Below are positions 56,570 to 64,000 of a stretch of DNA of 64,000 nt, piece by piece; position 1 is the first letter of the stretch, and every line of letters begins with the position of its first letter. This DNA comes from Enterocloster alcoholdehydrogenati (GTDB lineage: Bacteria > Bacillota > Clostridia > Lachnospirales > Lachnospiraceae). The stretch lies in the NCBI RefSeq assembly GCF_013282095.1, contig NZ_BLTJ01000014.1, forward strand, positions 43,984 to 107,983. The letters are read 5' to 3'. The notes under the pieces were generated by a model. That model was not told the origin of the DNA and searched no databases. It was given only the letters and a program-made list of their open reading frames with translations. Position numbers and translations under genes: made by a program.

Positions 56570-57306
56570 AAAAAACCGTTACAATAGCAGTTTGCGGATC
56601 GCAGCCCCGTATAGGGGCTACGACCCAGGCACTACAGATTGTGGCATATCTACAGATGATGGGATATCTTGCCGCGTACATTGCGCTTGATGGCTCAGAT
56701 TATATAAATAATATGCAAAAGCTGTACCAAGGGGTAACAGAAGACAAAAGCTGTATTATTTATGAGCGCATATGCTTGTACCAGTCAGTGACCGAGCCAA
56801 AGACAGAAGATGAGGAATATGAATTTCTGGTAAAGGACTATGGTGCGATGAGCCTTAGCACATTCAACCGGGTATCATTTTTAGAGCAGGATATACAGGT
56901 TATATGTGCAGGGGTCAAACCTAATGAAGTGTTCGTATTAAATGATATTTTAAAGCGGCCGGAATTTAATGATGTAAAGTTTATTTTCAGTTTTGTTCCA
57001 CACGACCAGAAGGAAGGCGTACTTTCAATGATGACAAAACGGGCGGACAATACATTCTTTGCCAATTATAACCCAGACCCATTTGCATACGATGCCACTA
57101 TGAATAAGAGTTACCGGTTACTGATCGGTGAGCGCATGGCTGGAACTTCGGGAGAAAAACAACGCAGGGGAATAGGGTATAGATGGAGGATTCTCCGGGC
57201 TTCCTTGCGGCAGAAACGAAAAAATGTGTTTGAAAGCCCGGCAGTTCGTGCTGTGCTTCTGGTTGTGTACACGTTTCTGATCGGCCAGCTATTTTACAGG
57301 ATGTAA
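56566..57306 (+). CDS. MinD-like P-loop protein with degenerate Walker A and C-terminal membrane helix
   Basis: 246 residues starting MKKTVTIAVCGSQPRIG in an ATGA overlap with the adhesin. The P-loop position reads GSQPRIGATTQA, with Ala where the GKT lysine should be. The rest resembles the MinD/ParA fold but is short. A C-terminal hydrophobic helix (about 226-244) would hold it at the membrane. It is analogous to the protein at 26835-27953. It may place or regulate the surface-protein export apparatus. ATP binding is uncertain. Confidence 0.6.
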   Translation: MKKTVTIAVCGSQPRIGATTQALQIVAYLQMMGYLAAYIALDGSDYINNMQKLYQGVTEDKSCIIYERICLYQSVTEPKTEDEEYEFLVKDYGAMSLSTFNRVSFLEQDIQVICAGVKPNEVFVLNDILKRPEFNDVKFIFSFVPHDQKEGVLSMMTKRADNTFFANYNPDPFAYDATMNKSYRLLIGERMAGTSGEKQRRGIGYRWRILRASLRQKRKNVFESPAVRAVLLVVYTFLIGQLFYRM

Positions 57307-57400
57307 AATATGTCAAAAATGAGATAAGTAAAAAAATATGAGATAGTCCAATACGCATGAATCCAGTAACTATGCTATGTTTGAAAAGAAAGGAAACATT

Positions 57401-57733
57401 ATGGGAAAAGAAAAATTTCAGCCAGTATTGCAGGCTGGGGCAGATGAAGAGAAGGCCAGGGAAAGGAGACAGGATAAACTTAAAGAGAAATTTGGGTTCA
57501 CAGGGAAAGACGTTGTGATCATTGAAAAAGAGAATACACTAAAGTTCACGATAAAAACCATTACTGGGCTGGTGCGTTTTCTCGCCACAGTTATGATCAT
57601 TGGTCTGGCGTTTATCGGCATGATAGCATTATTCTATGGGGAACCGCGTGCAGCGTTGGGAAATGTTTTTAACAGCGTGCTGGATGAAACCTGTAGGGCT
57701 GTCCCGGTGATTGCGGAAATACTTGGTATGTAA
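57401..57733 (+). CDS. Small membrane protein, 110 aa
   Basis: A charged N-terminal half (GADEEKARERRQDKLKEKFG) is followed by one membrane helix (about 60-83) and a short outer tail. AAAGGAAAC precedes ATG 57401. It lies between the P-loop protein and the sortase and is probably expressed with them. No family recognised. Confidence 0.6.
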   Translation: MGKEKFQPVLQAGADEEKARERRQDKLKEKFGFTGKDVVIIEKENTLKFTIKTITGLVRFLATVMIIGLAFIGMIALFYGEPRAALGNVFNSVLDETCRAVPVIAEILGM

Positions 57734-57772
57734 CACTGCTGACAGAAAATCTATTTTTGAAAGGTGGAAAAA

Positions 57773-58561
57773 ATGAGGAGGAGCGTGATGGATAATGGGC
57801 TATTTTGCCTATTTACTTTTACCGTAGTTGCGTGTGTAATTGCTCTGTCATGGAAGTTGCTGGACGACTTAAAGGGGGAGGCAGAATATCAAACAATCCG
57901 TAGGATAGCGGGTATGGAAGAGGGGGAGAAAATTATGGGGCCTGGTGGCACGGATCCGGGATATGGCATACAGCTTCCGGATATCCAGGAAGATATTTTA
58001 AAATCAATCAACCCGGCATATACAGCATGGCTCTACATACCAGATACAGAGGTGAATTATCCGGTTGTCCTTTCACAGGATAACCAGGATTATCTAAAGA
58101 AGACATTTGAAGGAAATGATAACGCGAATGGAACATTGTTTTTCGACTGTTCCAATCCCCCGTTTTCATCACTAAACACAGTGATCCATGGCCATAATAT
58201 GAAGTCTGGAAAGATGTTTGGCCAGTTGGACGGCTATCTTTCATATGATTTTTTAAACAGCCATCCGTTGGTATATGTATTTCACCAGGGAATATGGTCT
58301 GTATATCAGATATTTGCAGTTTATCAGGCAGACAATCAAAAAACGGATCCCTATCGTTATCTGTTTTCTTCCAGGGATGCATTTACTGAATTTGTGAAGC
58401 ACTGCCAGCAGAACAGCATATATAAGGCCAGCGATAAGGGGACAGGCGTAGAAGAAATCCTAACCCTATCTACCTGTTATGGAAAAAATAAGAAACTGAT
58501 CGTACAGGCGGCTCTTCTACCACAGGATACGCCTTATAGCAGTAGGGAGGTTACTGAATGA
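57773..58561 (+). CDS. srtB: Class B-like sortase
   Basis: 262 residues with an N-terminal membrane anchor (about 8-27). The sortase barrel shows TVIHGHNMK with the catalytic His near 137-139 and LTLSTCYG with the Cys near 234, the TLSTC form typical of class B. The conserved Arg expected about ten residues on appears as Lys (KNKKLIVQA). It would join surface proteins such as the giant adhesin to the wall or to each other. ATG 57773 follows AAGGTGG; the ATG at 57788 is also possible. The stop overlaps the helicase start (ATGA). Confidence 0.85.
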   Translation: MRRSVMDNGLFCLFTFTVVACVIALSWKLLDDLKGEAEYQTIRRIAGMEEGEKIMGPGGTDPGYGIQLPDIQEDILKSINPAYTAWLYIPDTEVNYPVVLSQDNQDYLKKTFEGNDNANGTLFFDCSNPPFSSLNTVIHGHNMKSGKMFGQLDGYLSYDFLNSHPLVYVFHQGIWSVYQIFAVYQADNQKTDPYRYLFSSRDAFTEFVKHCQQNSIYKASDKGTGVEEILTLSTCYGKNKKLIVQAALLPQDTPYSSREVTE

Positions 58562-61500
58562 GAACAACAAAAGATATTGATAAAAAAATACAGGCCGTTC
58601 TGGATGATAATGAACGAATTATACAGCGGGTAAAAAATGACCCAGATGAATGGTTCCGGTTCCTCGATTGCTCGGCCCATTTTGTGTTCTATCCGGCAAA
58701 GGAGCAGTTACAGATCTATGGGCGAAGACCAGATGCCATAGCAGTAGCCGAGGGAAAAGTATGGAGCACCCAGATGGGGATGCATATGAAACGCAATACG
58801 AAGGGAATCCCTGTCCTTGATGATAAAAACCCCTATAGGCTAAGGGTTAAATATTATTTTGATATCACAGATGTAAGTCCATACATAAAGGGGGCAAAAA
58901 AACCTCAGTTATGGGTATTCCCCAAAGATGGCTTAGGCCTGATAGCAGGAAATCTCCTGCAGGACGCACAGGGCATTGCACCAGAGGAAAAGCTGTGGAA
59001 ATGGGTTGGTATGCAGACAGAAACGGCAGATGCAGGTATGCAGAAAGCAATCCATACAGCAGTGGCATATCAGGTATTTGCCCGCTGCAAATTGGATCTG
59101 GATACCTGTATGGGGCTTAACCGGACATTGTTCCCAGAGGAACCGCAGATGGCAGACAGAATCCCCGATGCCGCAAAGGAAAACTTTGAGAACTTGTTAG
59201 ACCAGATTACTAATGTGTCCCGCATTACATTCAAAGAACTCATCAGGAACATCCGCCTGTATGAAAAGGCACAGGCTTTATCAGAGGAAACTACATTACA
59301 GCAGTTGGAGTCAGTATATGAAGCAAGAAAGGCAGGAACACAAAACCTGCCAGATGACAGGATGTTCCAGGGCTACAGCGATGATGAGGTAAATATGGCG
59401 TGCTTGATACTTAAGCAGCCAGAGAAAAAAATACTTGAAGACCGCAAGGAAGAATCACAGGCCACAAATGCGTATGGAATAGGGGATACAGTTTATCTGG
59501 ATGGGGATGAGTACCAGATTGCAAACGTGGATGACAGGAAAGTGGAATTACGGCCATTGGGAATGCTGTATTCCGTTTCCAGAGTAGAAGACCGTCAGGC
59601 GTTTGACCAGCTGCTGCTGTTGGATTCCAGCCGCTTAATACAGGAGGAAAAGGCAGAAACCAAGGGCAGTGCCTTAGAGGAAACGAGAGAGAATTTCCGT
59701 ATTACTAATGATGAACTGGGTGTTGGTACAGCAAAAGAAAAATTCCGTCATAATATGGACGCAATCACAGCCCTGAAGAGAATCGAAACAGAAAATCGGA
59801 TAGCCACACAGGAGGAACAGGATATATTATCCAAGTACGTAGGATGGGGTGGACTGCCGGAGGCTTTTGATGAAAACAGACCAGGATGGGAAAAGGAATT
59901 TGCAGAACTTAAAATGGCCTTAACAGAAGAGGAATACAGTTCAGCAAAGGGTTCCGTATTAAACGCACATTACACCCCTCCGATGCTGATTCGTTCCATC
60001 TATACCGCTTTAGGAGAGATGGGTTTTTCTTCCGGGAACCTTTTGGAGCCAGCCTGTGGTACAGGAAACTTCTTGGGGATGCTGCCTGAAAATATGTCTC
60101 AGACAAACGTGTTCGGTGTGGAACTGGATACCATTTCCGGCCAGATTGCACGGCACCTCTATCCCAATGCAAGCATTTCTGTCATGGGGTTTGAAAAAAC
60201 AGCTTTCCCCAACAATTTTTTTGATGTAGTAGTGGGAAACGTGCCTTTTGGGGACTATGGGGTTGCAGACAGGGCCTATGACAAATACAATTTCCTTATC
60301 CATGATTATTTTATAGCAAAGGGCTTGGATCAGCTTAGGCCAGGAGGCATTATGGCGGTGATCACATCTGCCGGTACAATGGATAAGAAAAACGCCTCAG
60401 CCCGGAAATATTTTGCAGAGCGTGCGGAACTGATCGGAGCCGTCCGTTTACCAGACAATGTTTTTAAAGCCAATGCAGGAACAGAAGTCATGACGGATAT
60501 CCTGTTTTTCCAGAAAGCAGTCGATACACTGCCTCCTGACCCTTCATGGATCTACTCGGAAAGTAATGTCCCTCAAGATTCCATGTTCCATCCCGGAGAC
60601 AGAGTATCTGTCACAAAGTCTTTATGGGATGCTAATGACTGGATGATGCGGGAACATACATACGAATATACAGTCGTGCGGGAAGGCACCTGGACTGCCG
60701 ATACCAATGGCCGGGAGATGTATGTTGTTAAAGATGATGAAGGAAATGAAACAGAATACCAGGCGTTGGAAATGAACCTGATTAAACAGGCGGATATTTA
60801 TACATACAACAAATATTTCCAGGAACATCCGGAAATGGTACTGGGGGATCTGCGTCTGGAATCTGGGCCATTCGGGAAAAGGCTGACGTGCAAGGCAATA
60901 ACAGACGGCACCACTATTGAAGAAAAAATCATATCAGCTATCAAAAATTTCCGCGCTTATATGCCAGATGCGGATGTGACCCAGATCCAGACACTGTCCG
61001 ACAAGACAGAAACAGTAATCCCGGCAGATATAAATGTGAAAAATTTTTCATACACGGTGGTAAATGGCGAAATTTACTTCCGGAATAATTCGTGGATGGT
61101 TAAGCAGGTGCTGTCAGTCGACCAGACGGAGCGGGCAAAGAACCTGATTGCATTAAGGGATGAGGGCTACCGTTTGCTGGGATTAGAACTGGAGAACCGC
61201 ACAGATGATGAGATCTATTCACAAATGAAAAAGCTGAATGACCTGTATGATAATTTTGTAGAAAATTACAGCGCGATCAACGCAAAGGCAAATCAGTTTT
61301 TCAAGGAAGACGTGACATTCCCATTCTTAAGCACATTTGAGAAACTGGGAAAAAATAAGGAGGTATTAGGGAAAGCAGATCTGTTTTCCAAACGAACCAT
61401 ATCTCCAAAGGTTTCCGTGGAACACGTGGACTCCCCACAAGAGGCGGTTTTGATATCCCTTTGCGAAAAAGGGAAGATAGACCTGGAGTTTATGTGCAGC

Positions 61501-63897
61501 CTTCTGCCAAAAGGAACACTGCCGGAAAAGGTTATTTCAGAGTTGAAAGGTTCCGTGTTCAGAGATCCAGCTAAGATCACGTCTGACCCATATAGTGGAT
61601 ATGTGACAGCAGATGAATACTTATCGGGTAATATTAGGCTTAAAATGGAGCAGGCAAAGGCAGCTGCCCTAAATGATGTATCCATGGATTTCAATATAGC
61701 GAAGTTAAAAGAAGTGCTTCCGAAACGTCTGGAAGCACAGGAGATAGAGGCTCATCTGGGAGCCACATGGATTGCCCCCAAATATATAGAGGACTTCATA
61801 AAAGAAGTATTCAATATACCGGAATGGAGAGCCTCATCGTCCAATGAGTCGTTAATGCCCCATGTTACATTTTTGGAGGAGAATGCGGAGTGGAACGTCA
61901 GCAATAAGCGGCTTGGAAATGATAAAGAAACCTTCCCGCTTGCAACTACAAAATATGGGACTGCCCGTAAAAATGCATTTGAAATACTGGAGAATGAACT
62001 TAATCTGCGGGACAATAAGGTTTATGACAGTGTTGGTGAAGGCAAGTACATATTAAATAAAAAGGAGACTGCTTTATGTAATGCAAAAGCGGAGGTATTG
62101 AAAGCTGATTTTGAAAACTGGATATTTAAAGACCCACAGCGAAGGGCTGAACTTGTAGAAACATATAACAACAAATTTAATAACAGTCGCCCAAGGGCAT
62201 TTGATGGTTCATTCCTTAGCTTTCCGGGCATGAACCCTGAAATCACATTAAGACCCCACCAAAAAAATGCAGTAGCCAGGACGCTTTTTGGCGGAAATAC
62301 ACTTCTTGGTCATGTGGTGGGTGCGGGAAAAACATATACGATGGCCGCCTCAGCTATGGAAGCTAAAAGGATTGGTATCGCACACAAATCCCTGTTTGTC
62401 GTACCCAACCATTTAACAGAACAATGGGGGATGGATTTTTTGAAACTGTACCCAGCGGCCCAAATCCTTGTTGCCACAAAAGAAGATTTCACACCTGAAA
62501 GGAGGAAAAGGTTCTGTGCTAAAATCGCCACAGGCGATTATGATGCAGTAATCATTGGACATAGCCAGTTTGAAAGGATCCCTCTCTCAGTAGAACGCCA
62601 AGCTTATTATATTGAACGCCAGATCAAGGCGATCACTGAGGCAGAAAAGCAGTCAGAAGAAGGGGAAAAGCTAACGATTAAACAGCTAGAGAAGACCCGC
62701 AAAAAACTCCAGACAAAACTGAATAAATTAAATAATTCGATACAAAAGGATGATGTTATAACATTTGAACAGTTGGGTATTGACCGCCTGTATGTGGATG
62801 AAAGCCACTATTATAAAAATCTATACCTCTATACTAAAATGAGCAATGTGGCAGGGATACAGCAGACAGAGGCCGCAAAATCATCCGATCTATATCTAAA
62901 GTGCCAATATTTAGATGAATTGACAAATTATAAAGGCATTATTTTTGCCACGGGTACGCCATTGAGTAATTCCATGGTCGAGATGTATACCAATATGAGA
63001 TACCTGCAAAGAAACCTTCTGGAAGAATATGGCCTGGAACATTTTGACGCCTGGGCTGCCAATTTTGGCAATGTGGTAAATGCTGTGGAGTTGACACCGG
63101 AAGGGGTGGGGTATCGTACAAAAAAGCGTTTTTCAAGTTTCTCCAACTTGCCCGAACTGATGTCATTATGGCATGAAAGCGCTGATATACAAACCTCTGA
63201 TATGCTGAACCTGCCGGTACCAGAAGCAGAAATAATCAATGTGAAAGTACAGGCAAGCGATCTTCAGAAAGATATGATAAGGGCCATATCAGAAAGAGCG
63301 GACATGGTCAGAAACCAGGGGGTAGACCCTAGCGTGGATAATATGCTTAAGATCACAAATGATGGGCGGAAACTGGCGTTAGACCAAAGGCTGATAAACC
63401 CACAAATGCCGGATACAGCAAACTCCAAAGTCAATACCTGCGTGGATATCACACACCGTATATGGGAAGAAACAAAAGAAGCAAAAAGTACACAAGTCAT
63501 CTTTTGTGATCTCTCCACTCCAAAAGGGGATGGGAGTTTTAGTGTTTATGATGATATAAGGAAAAAGCTGTGTATGAAGGGCGTACCAGAAAATGAAATA
63601 GCCTTTATACATAACGCAAAGACAGAGGATCAGAAAAGTAGGCTGTTTCATGCTGTAAAGGAAGGAGCAATCCGTATCCTTATGGGATCTACCCTCAAGA
63701 TGGGGGCTGGAACCAATATCCAAGACCGTTTAATAGCGCTCCACCATCTGGATATCCCATGGCGTCCATCTGATATAGAGCAGAGAGAGGGAAGGATCGT
63801 GCGGCAAGGGAATGTAAACCCGGTAGTACAGATATACCGCTATGTCACATCGGATACATTTGATGCATATTCCTGGGTGCGACACGAAGTCGCATAA
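58558..63897 (+). CDS. N6-adenine methylase/SNF2-type helicase fusion, interrupted by an intron
   Basis: The frame spans 1,779 codons; real coding ends at TGG 63874-63876. An N-terminal region without assigned function precedes a DNA methylase domain, with PACGTGNF near 498 and GNVPFG near 560 in the (N/D)PP(F/Y) position. A helicase of the SNF2 superfamily has Walker A GAGKT near 1255, DESH near 1415 and QREGRIVRQGN near 1742. Proteins of this kind are common in Firmicute ICEs and plasmids and may protect or remodel the incoming DNA. The last six residues and the stop are read from intron sequence. Homologues continue past this point, so the 3' exon should lie beyond the window. The start overlaps the sortase stop. 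Confidence 0.85.
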   Translation: MRTTKDIDKKIQAVLDDNERIIQRVKNDPDEWFRFLDCSAHFVFYPAKEQLQIYGRRPDAIAVAEGKVWSTQMGMHMKRNTKGIPVLDDKNPYRLRVKYYFDITDVSPYIKGAKKPQLWVFPKDGLGLIAGNLLQDAQGIAPEEKLWKWVGMQTETADAGMQKAIHTAVAYQVFARCKLDLDTCMGLNRTLFPEEPQMADRIPDAAKENFENLLDQITNVSRITFKELIRNIRLYEKAQALSEETTLQQLESVYEARKAGTQNLPDDRMFQGYSDDEVNMACLILKQPEKKILEDRKEESQATNAYGIGDTVYLDGDEYQIANVDDRKVELRPLGMLYSVSRVEDRQAFDQLLLLDSSRLIQEEKAETKGSALEETRENFRITNDELGVGTAKEKFRHNMDAITALKRIETENRIATQEEQDILSKYVGWGGLPEAFDENRPGWEKEFAELKMALTEEEYSSAKGSVLNAHYTPPMLIRSIYTALGEMGFSSGNLLEPACGTGNFLGMLPENMSQTNVFGVELDTISGQIARHLYPNASISVMGFEKTAFPNNFFDVVVGNVPFGDYGVADRAYDKYNFLIHDYFIAKGLDQLRPGGIMAVITSAGTMDKKNASARKYFAERAELIGAVRLPDNVFKANAGTEVMTDILFFQKAVDTLPPDPSWIYSESNVPQDSMFHPGDRVSVTKSLWDANDWMMREHTYEYTVVREGTWTADTNGREMYVVKDDEGNETEYQALEMNLIKQADIYTYNKYFQEHPEMVLGDLRLESGPFGKRLTCKAITDGTTIEEKIISAIKNFRAYMPDADVTQIQTLSDKTETVIPADINVKNFSYTVVNGEIYFRNNSWMVKQVLSVDQTERAKNLIALRDEGYRLLGLELENRTDDEIYSQMKKLNDLYDNFVENYSAINAKANQFFKEDVTFPFLSTFEKLGKNKEVLGKADLFSKRTISPKVSVEHVDSPQEAVLISLCEKGKIDLEFMCSLLPKGTLPEKVISELKGSVFRDPAKITSDPYSGYVTADEYLSGNIRLKMEQAKAAALNDVSMDFNIAKLKEVLPKRLEAQEIEAHLGATWIAPKYIEDFIKEVFNIPEWRASSSNESLMPHVTFLEENAEWNVSNKRLGNDKETFPLATTKYGTARKNAFEILENELNLRDNKVYDSVGEGKYILNKKETALCNAKAEVLKADFENWIFKDPQRRAELVETYNNKFNNSRPRAFDGSFLSFPGMNPEITLRPHQKNAVARTLFGGNTLLGHVVGAGKTYTMAASAMEAKRIGIAHKSLFVVPNHLTEQWGMDFLKLYPAAQILVATKEDFTPERRKRFCAKIATGDYDAVIIGHSQFERIPLSVERQAYYIERQIKAITEAEKQSEEGEKLTIKQLEKTRKKLQTKLNKLNNSIQKDDVITFEQLGIDRLYVDESHYYKNLYLYTKMSNVAGIQQTEAAKSSDLYLKCQYLDELTNYKGIIFATGTPLSNSMVEMYTNMRYLQRNLLEEYGLEHFDAWAANFGNVVNAVELTPEGVGYRTKKRFSSFSNLPELMSLWHESADIQTSDMLNLPVPEAEIINVKVQASDLQKDMIRAISERADMVRNQGVDPSVDNMLKITNDGRKLALDQRLINPQMPDTANSKVNTCVDITHRIWEETKEAKSTQVIFCDLSTPKGDGSFSVYDDIRKKLCMKGVPENEIAFIHNAKTEDQKSRLFHAVKEGAIRILMGSTLKMGAGTNIQDRLIALHHLDIPWRPSDIEQREGRIVRQGNVNPVVQIYRYVTSDTFDAYSWVRHEVA

Positions 63898-64000
63898 TTT
63901 AATTGTTCGGCTATTGACCGAACCTGCTATTCCATTAGCAGTAGCCTGACATCACCAAAGCAGCTGGTAACGGCTGTGAGGAAGCATGATGTGAAAAAGT
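63877..64000 (+). mobile_element. Group II intron, 5' end (continues past the window)
   Basis: The sequence begins with GTGCGAC, the group II 5' splice consensus (GUGYG), directly after codon TGG of the helicase gene. It then forms consecutive hairpins: GCGAC-ACGAA-GTCGC (63879-63893), GTTCGG/CCGAAC (63905-63923), CTGCTA/TAGCAG (63924-63941), followed by AGCTGGTAACGGCTGTGAGG, as expected of domain I. Protein homology of the host gene stops exactly here. The reverse transcriptase and the 3' end would lie outside. Confidence 0.78.

Noticed and set aside
63877..63897. VRHEVA as the genuine C-terminus of the helicase
   Set aside because: It is encoded by the first bases of a likely group II intron, and conserved homology stops just before it.

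Overview
The window looks like a low-to-mid GC Firmicute of the Lachnospiraceae/Clostridia type (inference). The chromosomal anchor is dusB, greA and lysS. The lysyl-tRNA synthetase carries the extra C-terminal tRNA-binding domain seen in Clostridia, and ribosome binding sites are strong AGGAGG types. From just after lysS (about 3.85 kb) to the right edge the sequence is one large conjugative element of at least 60 kb, probably an integrative conjugative element (ICE) with plasmid-like maintenance genes. Its right end and any full-length integrase lie outside the window.

Layout. 1-3.8 kb: host genes. 3.85-4.03 kb: a repeat-rich candidate left junction and a strong terminator. 4.2-11.3 kb: maintenance module with a small HTH protein, ParA, small unknown proteins, a PAPS-reductase-like PP-loop enzyme, two zinc-ribbon proteins, a ParB-like protein, a sigma4/alpha-CTD-like DNA-binding protein and a RepA-type initiator. 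11.35-14.0 kb: non-coding DNA made of an AT-rich stretch, about 31 tandem 54-57 bp repeats each with a 7-bp inverted repeat, and a cluster of hairpins. 14.0-16.8 kb (minus strand): relaxase with Sel1-like repeats, MobC and a very short tyrosine recombinase. 16.9-28.1 kb: the type IV secretion operon (VirD4, pilin-like subunit, TrbL/VirB6-like, PrgI/VirB3-like, VirB4, two-domain peptidoglycan hydrolase, small membrane and lipoproteins, a degenerate MinD-like ATPase). 28.1-35.8 kb: two large secreted wall-binding proteins. 35.8-39.5 kb: cargo and regulation (structured non-coding segment, XRE regulator, zinc ribbon, TnpV-like protein, Fic protein, PD-(D/E)XK nuclease). 39.7-58.6 kb: surface module with a secreted transglutaminase-like protein, a 5,268-residue SpaA/Cna-B-type adhesin, a second degenerate MinD-like ATPase, a small membrane protein and a class B-like sortase. 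58.6-63.9 kb: a giant N6-methylase/SNF2-type helicase gene that is interrupted by the 5' end of a group II intron, which continues past the right edge.

How it fits together (inference). ParA, ParB and RepA, perhaps acting on the repeat array, keep the circular form stable. Relaxase, MobC and an origin of transfer, possibly the hairpin cluster, start transfer. VirD4 and the VirB4-based channel export the DNA, and the lysozyme/peptidase opens the wall. The sortase and giant adhesin probably promote contact between cells. The most notable points are the sopC-like repeat array, the group II intron hidden in the helicase gene, the adhesin that appears to be a fusion of two ancestral genes, a sortase with Lys where the catalytic Arg is expected, and the pair of P-loop proteins lacking the Walker A lysine.
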